Shown here one piece after another: positions 43,074 to 53,324 of a stretch of 64,000 nt of DNA; within the stretch, counting starts at the first letter, position 1; every line of letters begins with the position of its first letter. This DNA is from Eubacterium nodatum ATCC 33099 (GTDB lineage Bacteria > Bacillota > Clostridia > Peptostreptococcales > Anaerovoracaceae). Location of the stretch: NCBI GenBank assembly GCA_000510425.1, contig AZKM01000029.1, forward strand, positions 62,001-126,000, read 5' to 3'. The notes beneath the pieces are model-generated. The model ran no database searches. It had not been told where the DNA came from and worked only from the letters and a program-made list of their open reading frames with translations. A program made the translations under genes and the position numbers.

Positions 43074-44243
43074 TTAAATAAGTTTATCAAACAGCTCCGT
43101 AAATCTTCCTGAGAAGATAAAGAAGCCGAACATCACAAAGTTAAATGTCAGAAACCACGACAGACCGATAAACCAGCGTTCTTTCTTATGCTTCTTATAA
43201 AACTTGGATTTCTTCTGAAAAATCTCTGTTCCCGCAAGCAGTATGCCATGATACACACCGTATAAAATATAATAGACGGTTAATCCGTGCCATATACCCA
43301 TTACGGTCATATTAACAATAAAGCCCACAGAAGCACCTGTAAGTTTATTATTAAAGGTTTTATTTCTCATAAAAGTCATCATAAGTCTTGAGAAAATAAA
43401 GTCTCTAAACCAATGTGACAAGGTAATGTGCCAGCGATCCCAAAACTCTTTAATGTCTTTGCTCAGGAAAGGCTTATCAAAATTATCCGGAGTTTTAATT
43501 CCAAATATGTAGCTTGACCCGATTGCCATTAAACTGTAACCTGCAAAATCAAAAAACAGATAGAAGCCGTAAGTGTACATGTAAATCAGCCCTGATACAG
43601 TATTTGCTTCCTTGCCGAATGTGCTCATTACTCTGTAAAACAATGCTGCCAAAACTATCTTGTAGAAAGCTCCCAAAACCATTTTAAAAATACCGGTTCC
43701 TACTAATTCCAGATATTCGCTCCTCGGCAGTACATTGTTTAAATCCTCTTCAAATCTACGGCTTCTGTCAATAGGACCTGAAGTTATAGACGGGAAGAAA
43801 ATCATAAAATATAAATAATCAAGAGGCTCCTGATTCTTTACAATCCCATCAAAAATTTCTATTATAATTTGTGTTCCCTTGAAAGTCAGGTAGGATATTC
43901 CCAGAAACATGAATATCTTATCAGGATTTCCGCTTAGCCCCAATAATTTATTACAAATCAGTGGAAGCAGCGATGCCAGAAGATATAGTCTGTATACTAT
44001 CTTGTTTCTCCCAAATTTCTGTCTCAATTTTATAAATGAAACTATCAGAACATAGTCATAAACACAGAATAATGCAAGCCAGCCAAGTGCGATAGGAGCA
44101 TTTCTGAGTGCCATATAAACAAATACTAATGTCACCAAGAATCCGTATACTTTTATCTTCTTTTCCATATAGCCCAGTACAATTGCAGGAATAGCCAAAA
44201 CCGCAAACCATACGAAAAAGTCAAACTCATCATATAAACTCAT
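43074..44243 (-). CDS. dltB: DltB, MBOAT-family D-alanyl transfer protein
   Basis: 389 residues, about eleven hydrophobic segments. MBOAT signature with catalytic His in VMGIWHGLTVYYILYGVYHG, and FWDRWHITLSHWFRDFIF in the loop region. It moves the D-alanyl group from DltC across the membrane toward DltD/DltX. Its ATG follows the dltA stop directly, with GGAGG within the end of dltA. Confidence 0.93.
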   Translation of the reverse strand: MSLYDEFDFFVWFAVLAIPAIVLGYMEKKIKVYGFLVTLVFVYMALRNAPIALGWLALFCVYDYVLIVSFIKLRQKFGRNKIVYRLYLLASLLPLICNKLLGLSGNPDKIFMFLGISYLTFKGTQIIIEIFDGIVKNQEPLDYLYFMIFFPSITSGPIDRSRRFEEDLNNVLPRSEYLELVGTGIFKMVLGAFYKIVLAALFYRVMSTFGKEANTVSGLIYMYTYGFYLFFDFAGYSLMAIGSSYIFGIKTPDNFDKPFLSKDIKEFWDRWHITLSHWFRDFIFSRLMMTFMRNKTFNNKLTGASVGFIVNMTVMGIWHGLTVYYILYGVYHGILLAGTEIFQKKSKFYKKHKKERWFIGLSWFLTFNFVMFGFFIFSGRFTELFDKLI

Positions 44244-45737
44244 CTACAGACTTGCCTCCATTTTCTTTCTATCAATCTTTCCATTGTCAGTCATAGGAAT
44301 TGAATCTACAAATACAAGTTTCTTTGGAACCATATACTCCGGCAATTTCTCTTTGAGGAAATTTCTAATCATTTTCCTGTCGGCAAAACTTCCTTCAATG
44401 CCTTCGCACACAAGAAATGCAGCAATTTGCTGTATCTTTCCGTCTCTTTTCTTAGGAACTACACAAGCCCCCTTTATCATATCCATTGCCAGTAAATTCT
44501 GCTCTATATCACCAAGCTCTATCCTGTAACCATGTAACTTAATCTGCAAATCCATTCTTCCGGAAATGTAAAGCTGTCCGTCCTTTCCGTAAAATCCCTT
44601 ATCACCTGTCTTATAAATCCCTTCACCTTTATCATTAATTCCGAAAACTGCCTTCGTCTTTTCATCGTCTTCAAAGTAACCCGGGCTTACGGTATCGCCG
44701 ATTATTACCATTTCGCCGGCTTTCCCCTGCGGAAGTTCATTTCCGTTTTCATCTATAATGATAATCTTCGTTCCCGGTCTTGTCTTTCCGATTGGAAGTT
44801 CCTTCTGCTCAAGCATATCATCGGTAATTAGAACCTCTGTCACCGCAACTGTGGACTCCGTAGGTCCATATGTGTTGATCACCGCGGATTTTGGAAATCT
44901 TCTCCTCAGCTCCTTCGCAGTGCTGACAGTCAACTTTTCTCCACAGAAGAAGAAATTCTTGATACATGGAAAATTTCTGTCGTTAAACTCCGGTGCAGTC
45001 ATTGCAAGGTCTGCAAATGACGGCGTGGACACCCAGCAGCTCACATTATTTTCTTTTATATAGTCCAGCATTTCAGTATTATCCTGCTGCAGCTCCTTAT
45101 CGATACTGCATATTGTTGAGCCGGAAGTTAAGCCGGTGTATATATCCATAACAGAAAGGTCAAAGGATAGAGGTGCCTGATTTAAGAAAATTCGTTCCTC
45201 CTCTTCAAGATCTCTGCCCAGACTCCGTGACCATTGTGTAAACCCCTCAAGGTTGTCCATAGTTATCTTAACGCCCTTTGGCAAGCCGGTACTTCCGGAT
45301 GTGAATATTACATAGAAAAGATCTTTTCCCGAAATCCACTTATCTTTAGAGATTATCTCTTGATTTTTTATGATTTCTTTAAGTTCATCTATCGGATGTG
45401 CATTTTCCAGTTCTAAAGGTTCAGTTGATAAGACTAATGGATTCCCCACTTTATCTATAATCTGAAGAACCCGCTCCTCCGGCATGGAACTATCCACAGG
45501 ACAGTAGGCCCTGCCTGACCTTACCGCTGCTAAAAAACAGATCGGCATCCATGGACTTTTATGACCGTACACCATTACGGGCTTTTTATTATCAACTTGA
45601 GTTTTGTCAATCCAAGCTGCCAGCTTTCCTGAAGCATCCCAAAGTTCTCCATATGCGATTTTTCCAAATCGTGAGATGAATGCGGGCTTAGTCGGCATTT
45701 CTGCTGCTATATGTTCAATTCTTTCAATAATGTTCAT
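44244..45737 (-). CDS. dltA: DltA, D-alanine--D-alanyl carrier protein ligase
   Basis: 497 residues of an adenylate-forming enzyme. P-loop-like FTSGSTGLPKGVKIT, NTYGPTEST, YKTGDKGF and the C-terminal catalytic Lys in TDNGKIDRKKME. It activates D-alanine with ATP and loads DltC. First gene of the dlt operon; D-alanylation lowers wall charge and gives resistance to cationic peptides and lysozyme. AAAGGGG upstream of ATG 45737; promoter at 45761-45790. Confidence 0.95.
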   Translation of the reverse strand: MNIIERIEHIAAEMPTKPAFISRFGKIAYGELWDASGKLAAWIDKTQVDNKKPVMVYGHKSPWMPICFLAAVRSGRAYCPVDSSMPEERVLQIIDKVGNPLVLSTEPLELENAHPIDELKEIIKNQEIISKDKWISGKDLFYVIFTSGSTGLPKGVKITMDNLEGFTQWSRSLGRDLEEEERIFLNQAPLSFDLSVMDIYTGLTSGSTICSIDKELQQDNTEMLDYIKENNVSCWVSTPSFADLAMTAPEFNDRNFPCIKNFFFCGEKLTVSTAKELRRRFPKSAVINTYGPTESTVAVTEVLITDDMLEQKELPIGKTRPGTKIIIIDENGNELPQGKAGEMVIIGDTVSPGYFEDDEKTKAVFGINDKGEGIYKTGDKGFYGKDGQLYISGRMDLQIKLHGYRIELGDIEQNLLAMDMIKGACVVPKKRDGKIQQIAAFLVCEGIEGSFADRKMIRNFLKEKLPEYMVPKKLVFVDSIPMTDNGKIDRKKMEASL

Positions 45738-45760
45738 AATCTACCCCTTTTATCTCGCCA

Positions 45761-45822
45761 ATTATAGCACAGCTATTCTTTGCATATCAATAAAACAGGG
45801 GATTCTTAAGACTTTTTTAAGA
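45761..45822 (-). promoter_or_regulatory. dlt operon promoter with OmpR-type direct repeats
   Basis: TTGATA (45790-45785) and TATAAT (45766-45761), 18-bp spacer, with an extended -10 (TGC before TATAAT). Upstream, TCTTAA occurs twice on the minus strand with an 11-bp period (45822-45817 and 45811-45806), ending 15 bp before the -35. Such repeats are typical of OmpR-family activator sites; dlt operons are commonly controlled that way. Confidence 0.7.
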
Positions 45823-45982
45823 TTTATTCACCTCTAAACCGTTGAAATTACAAGGATTCATCCATGCCCTCGCCATGCAAACAAAGCCCTTGAAGATAAA
45901 TATTATCAGCTGCCTTATATATATTACACAGATTGATAAATGCAGATTTTTGCAATGGCAGAAGATATCACTTCTGTAAACA

Positions 45983-46039
45983 TAAAAAATATGCACCGGT
46001 TTCAAGTGATTAAAATTCTCACAAAACAAACGGTGCATA
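45983..46039 (-). terminator. Terminator of the MMPL/accessory operon
   Basis: TATGCACCG (45990-45998) and CGGTGCATA (46031-46039) form a 9-bp stem around a loop that has its own GTGA/TCAC helix. On minus it is followed by six T. It lies about 150 nt after the stop at 46186. Nothing recognisable lies in 46040-46185. Confidence 0.7.
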
Positions 46040-46185
46040 GTCTGACAGATATTAAATTATGGAAAAACCGTATCACTCATGTATACTTCATGTCTATATG
46101 ATGTAAACTGATACACCATACCTTTGCTTTAACCGGATTTTCTATGTCTGTTTCAGATCCATAGGACAAAATTGATACATGCGAA

Positions 46186-48126
46186 TTATTTCTTGATTTC
46201 ATCCATTTTATATATGAAAGTCAGTTTATCATAATTTCCGGAATCCTCAAAGCTGTTATACTGCTCTGCCGCTTTCTGAAGGGCTTTTGCATTGTTTACA
46301 GCTTTTTCTATTCCCTTCGCATCCAGTCTTGCTATTTCTGATTTCAATGTGTCTACCATTCTTGAAATCCCTTGATTCAGAGCCTTGGAACCCTCAGCAA
46401 GTTTTAACGCTCCCTCTGCAAGTTCCCCTTCCTTACCGAAAAAAACAATCGTACCTTTATAGAGCTTCATGGAGCCTGAATTCAACCTTCTTATTCCCTT
46501 TACGAGAGTTTTGCTGCCTCCCTGAAGAGCGATGATGCCTGCATTCAGTTCTTTTGAGCCCTGAACTAATTTGCCGGCTCCCGGAATAAGTTCGGATTTC
46601 ACAGCTGAACTTGCTGCCTTAGTGCCCGCCGCCAGAGCTTTATTGCCGGAAGCTAATGAATCGGCACCCTTTACTAATCCGTTTTTATCAATTCCATCTT
46701 TTATGGCAGCCACTCCATCCATATATCCGGAGATATTCTTTTGATAAGTCTTTAATCCTCCGATAAGCTTCTCACTTTCCTTTACAGATTGAGTAATAAC
46801 TTTCTTTTGAGCCATAAGCTCTGCCCTCTTGTTAACAGCTTCTATATAATCCCGGGTACCGGTCTGTCCTGCTGCTTCAAGAGCTTTAACGCTCTTGTCT
46901 GCCTGAGCTATTCCATTATCAAGGGTCGGTATTAGATTCTTCTGCTTAGCACAAGATGCTTCTATGCCCCCTATCATCTGTGCAAGTCCGTTTTTCAGGG
47001 CATCATTGTTTTGAGTAAGTTTTGACAGACCCCCATCTAAAGACTTGATTCCATCAAAAAGTTTTTCACTTCCGGCTTCCGCCCGGTCAGCTCCCGCTTC
47101 CAATGCTTTGAGCCCACTGCCCCTCTTATTTTCTGCATTAGGTGATGTGCCGAGAAGCCGCTTTAAGCCTGTCAAAAGTCCGCTGTTTCCTTCATAAAGT
47201 TTCTGTGAACCCTGCTGAAGTTTCCCTATTCCGGAAGAAAGTCCGGGTGCCTTTTCATTAAGAGTTTTATTGCCGTCAGCAACCTGTTTCGTTGCCTTTG
47301 AAATTTTCCTGCCGGCTTCCGTTAATTTTGAAGCACCCTTTGCCATCTGCAAATTCCCCTTTGCAAGCTTGGAAGAGCCCTGAAGAAGTTGATCCGTTCC
47401 TTTCTCAAGCTGAGATAATTTGTTCTGCAAGCCTTCCATAGTGTTTACTTTACTCATATCTATATTTTTAAACAAATCTGTAGAAACCATTGAGTAAACT
47501 TCATCAAGCTCAAAATCTTTTACACGGGCTTTTATGTTCACTTCGCCGGGAAAATCAAGCCCCTTTGATTTCAGTCCTATACTTTCATTCATTCCCGGAA
47601 AGGCAAAACCTGCCACCATTTTTTTATCTCCGTCATCAATTACTCTGCCACTATCAATTTTCACATTTGAGAATTTATCTCCATCCAAAATCATTCCTGT
47701 CATTACCATAAATGGAACATAGACATTTCCACTTTTTATATGATTTTTATATTCGATTCGGATATTCACATCCCCGTCTTTTCCTGCAAGTTTTTTGGCT
47801 TCAATAGGCTCTCCGTTTAAAGTATACGAAACCTTCATGGTTACGGGAATCTGTGCATCTTCAAAACCCTTATAATAAAGTTTATTATCATGGCTCACAA
47901 TTCTCTTATACTCTGAACCTTTAGAATCCTGCATTATATAGACAGTTTCCTTATGTTCATCCTTTGACTGACCCGCTTTCTCAGCATTTGTTTTATAATT
48001 CTTACCGGTTCCTTTGAAATTTTCAGACTCTGCAAACGATGATGCTAACGCAAACAAGCTGACCAGACTTATTATCAACACCAAAACTAAAATTCTTTTT
48101 TCTGTAGCTTTGAAATCTGCTTTCAT
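46186..48126 (-). CDS. Secreted YhgE/Pip-like repeat protein, partner of MMPL transporter
   Basis: 646 residues. Signal segment (about 11-32), beta-rich N-terminal part (about 55-220), then about 370 residues of helical repeats built on L-x-x-G-x-x-x-L-x-x-G (for example LLQGSSKLAKGNLQMAKG), as in YhgE/Pip and related RND-associated proteins. No terminal membrane helix is visible. The start overlaps the MMPL gene by 4 nt (ATGA), so the two products are likely subunits of one envelope export or lipid-transport system. Long rod-like helices may extend the transporter through the wall. Function inferred from context. Confidence 0.75.
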   Translation of the reverse strand: MKADFKATEKRILVLVLIISLVSLFALASSFAESENFKGTGKNYKTNAEKAGQSKDEHKETVYIMQDSKGSEYKRIVSHDNKLYYKGFEDAQIPVTMKVSYTLNGEPIEAKKLAGKDGDVNIRIEYKNHIKSGNVYVPFMVMTGMILDGDKFSNVKIDSGRVIDDGDKKMVAGFAFPGMNESIGLKSKGLDFPGEVNIKARVKDFELDEVYSMVSTDLFKNIDMSKVNTMEGLQNKLSQLEKGTDQLLQGSSKLAKGNLQMAKGASKLTEAGRKISKATKQVADGNKTLNEKAPGLSSGIGKLQQGSQKLYEGNSGLLTGLKRLLGTSPNAENKRGSGLKALEAGADRAEAGSEKLFDGIKSLDGGLSKLTQNNDALKNGLAQMIGGIEASCAKQKNLIPTLDNGIAQADKSVKALEAAGQTGTRDYIEAVNKRAELMAQKKVITQSVKESEKLIGGLKTYQKNISGYMDGVAAIKDGIDKNGLVKGADSLASGNKALAAGTKAASSAVKSELIPGAGKLVQGSKELNAGIIALQGGSKTLVKGIRRLNSGSMKLYKGTIVFFGKEGELAEGALKLAEGSKALNQGISRMVDTLKSEIARLDAKGIEKAVNNAKALQKAAEQYNSFEDSGNYDKLTFIYKMDEIKK

Positions 48127-50231
48127 ACCATATCCCCCTCACTTTTTTTATATAAATCTCCCATTCCAAGAGTGGTTTTACAAATTATTTTATCAAATGC
48201 CATGAGCATTGCCGGTAAAATCAAAATTACTGTTGCCATACTGATTAACGCTCCTCTTGCCATTAAAATACATATTGTACTGATTACGCCCACATCAGAA
48301 TACAATCCCACTCCAAATGTTGCCGTAAAAAATCCTGCGGCACTTGTTATGATAGATGGCATAGATGTTGCGGCTGCCGTTATTATGGCATTACGCTTAT
48401 TACTTCCTCCCATTCTTTCAGTCTTATACCTTGTGGAAGTCAATATTGCATAATCTACAGTGGAACCCAGCTGAATCGTACTTATACACACCGGTACAAT
48501 AAATGCAAGCTCAAGACCTGTATATCCTGAAATACCAAGATTTACATAGATTGCAAACTCAATGACCGCAACCAGAATAACAGGCAGTGTTACGGATTTC
48601 AGTACAAACATTATGATGAAAAATACTGCAATTATAGAAATGATATTTACAACTTTGAAATCATTTCCCGTCAAATTTATCAGATCCTTCATAGCCGGAC
48701 CCTCGCCGATGACCTTCGCCGACTTATCGTATTTTTCTGTGATTTTATTTATTTCATCAATCTGTGCATTGCACTTTGATGTAGAAACCTTATACTCCGA
48801 ATTCACCATTATCATCTGATGCTTGTCGCTGAGCAATGAATTCTTGATTTCATTCGGCAAAAGTTCTTTTGGAAGAGCTGAACCCAAAAAGGCATCTGCA
48901 CCTAAAACATTCTTTACACCCGGAACCTTTTCAATATCTTTAGTCATTGCACTGCCCTTTTCGCCGGAAAGCTCTGCATCTGCAATAATCATATGAGTTG
49001 TTCCGATATGAAAATGCTCTTCAAGTTTTTTATTTGCTTCAAGAAAAGGTGCCTGCTGAACAGATAAACCCTGTCTTCCGTTTAAAATTTTCTCAAAGTC
49101 GTACACAACATTATTCTTTTCATAGCCGTAAATCGCAGGACCTGCCAAAAGCAAAAATATGATTATATATAAACCATATCTCGAAGTCAAACCCTTTGCC
49201 AGGTTGTGAGTATCGGGAATAAGCGTTCTATGCCTTGTCTTTTTAAGTATTTTTCTGAAAAACAGCAGCATTGACGGAAGAATAGTTATACTTGAAATCA
49301 CACCTAAGATTACACCCTTTGCCATAACAATACCCAAGTCAAGTCCCATGGTATAGGTCATAAAACAAAGTGCCAGAAAACCTGCAACTGTTGTAATTGA
49401 ACTTCCCGTTACAGAAACCAGGGTATCATTGACAGCTCGAGACATTGCCTGCTCATCATCTTCACCCTCGTCCAGATTTTCCATATAACTGTGCCAAAGG
49501 AAGATAGAATAATCCATGGTAACGCCGAGCTGAAGCACAGCTGCAATAGCCTGCGTAATATAGGAAATCTCTCCGAAGAAAATATTACTTCCCATGTTGT
49601 ATAAAATTGCCATTCCAATACAAATAAGGAATATAACCGGTGCCACATAGGAATCCAGCAAAACCATCATTGCAAGAAGTGAAAGAATTACGGCGATAAC
49701 TACATATTTCAGTTCCTCTCCTTCGCAAAGAGACTTTAAATCCTGAATACATGCCGTCATTCCCGAAACATAACAGTTCTTAGTGCTGACACTCCTGATT
49801 TCCTTAATTGCCTCAAGGGATCCTGAGTCCGATGTGGATGTATTGAAAAACACCACAATCATAGAAGCTTTCTTATTGTCAAAATGCTTTCTTATAAGCT
49901 CAGGATACATACTTCTCGGTACTGAAGGATTGATGACCTTGTTCAAATCCAAAACCGAATCAACATGTTTAATTTTCTTATATTCAGATACAACTCCTGC
50001 CACATCTTTTTTAGACATATTCTCTGTAACTACTATCGAAAATCCACCCTTTCCAAACTCTTTCAAAAGCAGATCCTGACCTTTCATAGTTTCCATATCC
50101 TTAGGCAAATACGAAAGCATATCGTAGTTTATCCCTGTGGACAGATAACCTATGGTTGCAGGAATTAGTAGAAAAAGAGAGATTAATAAAATCAATGTAC
50201 GGTACTTTACTACCTTTTCGCCCAACTTCAT
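48123..50231 (-). CDS. MMPL/RND-family transporter
   Basis: 702 residues from ATG 50231, with GAAGGGAG 7 nt upstream. Two repeats of the RND layout: a helix, a large extracytosolic loop and five or six helices each. GVTMDYSIFLWHSYMEN and GSTVDYAILTSTRYKTERM are the MMPL motifs in TM4 and TM10, with the Asp that carries protons. Members export lipids, siderophores or drugs driven by proton motive force. Overlaps the downstream secreted repeat protein gene. No TetR-type regulator is beside it. Confidence 0.9.
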   Translation of the reverse strand: MKLGEKVVKYRTLILLISLFLLIPATIGYLSTGINYDMLSYLPKDMETMKGQDLLLKEFGKGGFSIVVTENMSKKDVAGVVSEYKKIKHVDSVLDLNKVINPSVPRSMYPELIRKHFDNKKASMIVVFFNTSTSDSGSLEAIKEIRSVSTKNCYVSGMTACIQDLKSLCEGEELKYVVIAVILSLLAMMVLLDSYVAPVIFLICIGMAILYNMGSNIFFGEISYITQAIAAVLQLGVTMDYSIFLWHSYMENLDEGEDDEQAMSRAVNDTLVSVTGSSITTVAGFLALCFMTYTMGLDLGIVMAKGVILGVISSITILPSMLLFFRKILKKTRHRTLIPDTHNLAKGLTSRYGLYIIIFLLLAGPAIYGYEKNNVVYDFEKILNGRQGLSVQQAPFLEANKKLEEHFHIGTTHMIIADAELSGEKGSAMTKDIEKVPGVKNVLGADAFLGSALPKELLPNEIKNSLLSDKHQMIMVNSEYKVSTSKCNAQIDEINKITEKYDKSAKVIGEGPAMKDLINLTGNDFKVVNIISIIAVFFIIMFVLKSVTLPVILVAVIEFAIYVNLGISGYTGLELAFIVPVCISTIQLGSTVDYAILTSTRYKTERMGGSNKRNAIITAAATSMPSIITSAAGFFTATFGVGLYSDVGVISTICILMARGALISMATVILILPAMLMAFDKIICKTTLGMGDLYKKSEGDMV

Positions 50232-50271
50232 GCTATAACTCCCTTCAAATTCAGTGAAATAATAGCACAAA

Positions 50272-50299
50272 GCCGAGGCACATTCAATGTTGCCCCGGC
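50272..50299 (-). terminator. Hairpin between deacetylase and MMPL genes
   Basis: GCCGAGGCA (50272-50280) and TGCCCCGGC (50291-50299): 9 bp with one G-U on minus RNA, 10-nt loop, followed by a weak TTTGTG. It may end the deacetylase transcript or structure the MMPL leader. Confidence 0.5.
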
Positions 50300-50447
50300 C
50301 TTTCTTTCTATACAATTTTATGCTTTTGTCTAATTTTCTAACACTTGTTTGGTATTGTAGTAAAAAATATTATAACAGCTAAGAATTACTACATTTTTCA
50401 AACAGGTTTGAGCCATATTACAAAGTTTTCTTTCCTCTACCATATTT

Positions 50448-51419
50448 TTATTTTTTCTTTTTCAAAGAGATATAATTCCTGCCCGGAACGAGATCCCTTC
50501 CCTGTATACTGGCAAGTTCGGTCATCGTAACCATTTCAAAGTTTTTGGCTTTTAGAAATCTACAAATTCTGTCCACCGCCTTTGCCGTCGGCATGTGAAT
50601 ATCGTGCATTAAAACTATATCTCCGTCTCCTGCAAACTTTTTGATTTTCCTAAAGGTCTTTTTTGAACTTTTGGTCTTCCAATCAAGCGTATCTATAGAC
50701 CAATATATATTAGCTCTTTTCATTATGCTCAAAACAAGCCTGTTAAACCCTCCATAGGGTGCTCTACATAATTTTGCAGGCTTTCCAACAGCAATTTGGA
50801 TAAGTTTATCTGTTTTCTCAATCTGCTCATTTATCTTCTTTTTTTTAAGGTCTGTCAACAGCGGATGACTATATGAATGATTTCCTATTTCGCACCCCTG
50901 TGCAGCTTCCTGTCTTAAAAGTGTCATTCCTTTGCGATTAATCATCTTCCCTACAACAAAGAATGTGGCTCTGCAATTATTTTTCTTAAGAGCCTTCAAA
51001 ACAATCGGTGTGGTTATCCTATTCGGCCCATCATCAAAAGTTAATGCAATATGCTTCTTTTTAGGGTTATAGGTTAAAACCCCTTTTTTCTTAACATATC
51101 CGTATATAGGTTCGCCATCCTTATCTCTACCCGTCTTAATTTTATACAAAAGGCTGCTCTGAGCGGTGGGATGAATTTTATCTCCAAATGACAGAGTTTT
51201 TATAATCTTTGCGTCATCTTCTAAGCTGTTATATACATCGACATTGTCTTTAACCACTGAAAATCCAACACCTTTTGGAACATTTACCAGTTTTACCCGC
51301 TTGGGTGTATGAGTATGAGGTGTCCAGATATACACTATAATTGCTGCAACAATGAAAACTACTAATTTTACTATTGAACTCCTATATCGTCTCAAATCAA
51401 TTTCCTGCCCTATCTCCAA
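50448..51419 (-). CDS. Membrane-anchored polysaccharide deacetylase (NodB domain)
   Basis: 323 residues if started at TTG 51419; TTG 51395 has a better AGGA site, and no ATG is available. Anchor helix about 17-33, SH3-like region about 50-120, NodB domain about 125-305. The NodB motifs are ALTFDDGPN, NHSYSHP, RAPYGG, SIDTLDWK and IVLMHDIH, which cover all the metal and catalytic residues. Such enzymes deacetylate peptidoglycan (PgdA) or other wall glycans and increase lysozyme resistance. Single gene. Confidence 0.9.
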   Translation of the reverse strand: MEIGQEIDLRRYRSSIVKLVVFIVAAIIVYIWTPHTHTPKRVKLVNVPKGVGFSVVKDNVDVYNSLEDDAKIIKTLSFGDKIHPTAQSSLLYKIKTGRDKDGEPIYGYVKKKGVLTYNPKKKHIALTFDDGPNRITTPIVLKALKKNNCRATFFVVGKMINRKGMTLLRQEAAQGCEIGNHSYSHPLLTDLKKKKINEQIEKTDKLIQIAVGKPAKLCRAPYGGFNRLVLSIMKRANIYWSIDTLDWKTKSSKKTFRKIKKFAGDGDIVLMHDIHMPTAKAVDRICRFLKAKNFEMVTMTELASIQGRDLVPGRNYISLKKKK

Positions 51420-51505
51420 CTTCTATCTTTAGAGATTAAGTTTAGCATTTTTCATGATTATAATCAATAATGTAAGGATATCTTCACTTAAAATTACGAA
51501 ATTTG

Positions 51506-53143
51506 CTATTCTCCCAAAAGCCATTTCATATCATCTGCAACAGTTCCAATTCCTGAGATTCCAAAGTTTTCTACAAGTACATCTGCAACATTCGGCGATA
51601 AAAATGCCGGAAGTGTCGGTCCCAGGTGAATGTTCTTAACACCCAGATATAGAAGTGCAAGCAGAACAATTACAGCTTTCTGTTCATACCATGCTATGTT
51701 ATATGCAATCGGAAGTTGATTTATATCCTCAAAACCGAATATTTCCTTCAGTTTAAGTGCAATCAAAGCCAGTGAATATGAGTCGTTGCACTGTCCGGCA
51801 TCAAGTACTCTTGGAATTCCGCCAATATCCCCAAGATCCAATTTGTTATATTTATATTTTGCACAACCTGCGGTTAAAATAACGGTATCCTTTGGAAGTG
51901 CTTTTGCGAAGTCTGTATAATAGTTCCTGGATTTCTGGCGACCGTCACAGCCTCCCATTACTACAAATTTCTTGATTGCACCGGATTTTACTGCATCTAC
52001 AACTGTATCTGCAAGAGCAAACACCTGCTCATGTGCAAATCCTCCAATGATAGTCCCCCGTTCAATTTCTGCAGGAGGCGGACAGCTCTTAGCCTGCTCA
52101 ATAATAGGACTAAAATCCTTGATTTCACCGTATTTTCCATCTATGTGCCTGCATCCCTCAAAACCTGCTGCACCCGTTGTCCATAGACGATTCTTGTAGC
52201 TCTCTTTAGGTGGAACGATGCAATTAGTTGTCATAAGCACAGGGCCATTAAATGACTCAAATTCTTCTTTCTGTTTCCACCATGCATTTCCGTAGTTTCC
52301 TACAAAATTATCATATTTCTTGAAGAATGGATAGTAGTGTGCAGGCAGCATTTCTGAATGTGTGTAAACATCCACTCCCGTATCCTTAGTCTGTTCAAGC
52401 AGCATTTCAAGATCCTTCAGGTCATGACCTGAAACAAGAATCCCCGGCTTTGTACCGACTCCGATATTAACTTCTGTGATCTCAGGATTACCGTAAGTGG
52501 AGGTGTTTGCCTTATCTAAAAGTGCCATTCCCTGCACGCCCCATTTGCCGGTTTCTAAAGTTAATGCAATCAGATCATCAACTGTCAAAGAATCATCTAA
52601 AGTCTTTGCCAGTGCCTCCTGCATAAAAGCATCAATTTCTTCATCATCCTCTAATAATGCATTTGCGTGCTTTGAATAAGCCGCCAATCCTTTCAAACCG
52701 TATGTGATAAGCTCCCTTAGCGAACGAATATCCTCATCTCTCGTTGCCAGAACTCCTACGACCTCAGCCTTTAGTTCAAACTTATCTTCACTATCATTCC
52801 AAAGTGCAGCCTCAGGAAGAGATGACTTATCTTCAACGCAGTCCAGCAATCTGCTCTTTGCTGCTAAAGTATTCCTTATCTCGGTTATGATAGCTTGCTT
52901 ATCAAAGTTAGCATTTGTAATTGTGATGAAAAGGTTGAAAGATACCATATGGCTGATTTTTCTGTCTACCTTTTTTCCTTCTTTACGCAGCTGCTGAGCT
53001 ACTGCTGAAATCCCCTTTGTAACATAAATCAGCAAATCCTGCATTAAAGCCACATCAGGTTTCTTTCCACATACCCCGGAAACTGTACATCCTGCGCATC
53101 CTGCTGTTTCCTGACACTGGTAACAAAACATTTTATTTTCCAT
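51506..53143 (-). CDS. hcp: Hybrid-cluster protein (hydroxylamine reductase)
   Basis: 545 residues. N-terminal cluster cysteines C7, C10, C19, C25 in [19 protein letters not shown] follow the C-x2-C-x8-C-x5-C class I spacing. Hybrid-cluster ligands are visible in [31 protein letters not shown] and [10 protein letters not shown]. Hcp reduces NO to N2O (and hydroxylamine in vitro) under nitrosative stress. No Hcr reductase follows. A perfect HcpR-type box at 53214-53227 points to control by a Crp/Fnr-family NO-responsive regulator; that regulator is not in the window. Confidence 0.95.
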   Translation of the reverse strand: MENKMFCYQCQETAGCAGCTVSGVCGKKPDVALMQDLLIYVTKGISAVAQQLRKEGKKVDRKISHMVSFNLFITITNANFDKQAIITEIRNTLAAKSRLLDCVEDKSSLPEAALWNDSEDKFELKAEVVGVLATRDEDIRSLRELITYGLKGLAAYSKHANALLEDDEEIDAFMQEALAKTLDDSLTVDDLIALTLETGKWGVQGMALLDKANTSTYGNPEITEVNIGVGTKPGILVSGHDLKDLEMLLEQTKDTGVDVYTHSEMLPAHYYPFFKKYDNFVGNYGNAWWKQKEEFESFNGPVLMTTNCIVPPKESYKNRLWTTGAAGFEGCRHIDGKYGEIKDFSPIIEQAKSCPPPAEIERGTIIGGFAHEQVFALADTVVDAVKSGAIKKFVVMGGCDGRQKSRNYYTDFAKALPKDTVILTAGCAKYKYNKLDLGDIGGIPRVLDAGQCNDSYSLALIALKLKEIFGFEDINQLPIAYNIAWYEQKAVIVLLALLYLGVKNIHLGPTLPAFLSPNVADVLVENFGISGIGTVADDMKWLLGE

Positions 53144-53213
53144 TTTCCCCTCCTCAAATCTATATAAATAATATTTAATGACTTTATATTAAGCATCCAA
53201 GGAGTTTTTTTCC

Positions 53214-53227
53214 GTAACATTTGTTAC
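53214..53227 (-). promoter_or_regulatory. HcpR-type operator upstream of hcp
   Basis: GTAACATTTGTTAC: a perfect GTAAC-N4-GTTAC palindrome, the motif described for clostridial HcpR. A TAATATAAA -10-like element lies about 29 bp from its centre, at the same distance as in the 2297-2310 copy, which fits class II activation. Confidence 0.75.
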
Positions 53228-53275
53228 TATGAATTTTTTTTCAAAACTGTCTACGGTTTTTGTGATACAACATAG

Positions 53276-53324
53276 AAAATCGGTTTTTGGATATTTGGCT
53301 TTTCATAATAAAAGAACCGATTTT
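53276..53324 (-). terminator. Hairpin after the isocitrate dehydrogenase operon
   Basis: AAAATCGGTT (53276-53285) pairs with AACCGATTTT (53315-53324) around a 29-nt loop. It lies about 110 nt past the icd stop and before the hcp control region. A short inverted repeat TATACCAT/ATGGTATA (53389-53407) precedes it. Probably ends the citrate operon. Confidence 0.5.

Noticed and set aside
45817..46038. Open frame of 73 codons on minus between dltA and the repeat-protein gene
   Set aside because: It spans a terminator hairpin and the dlt promoter repeats, has odd composition and no ribosome site.
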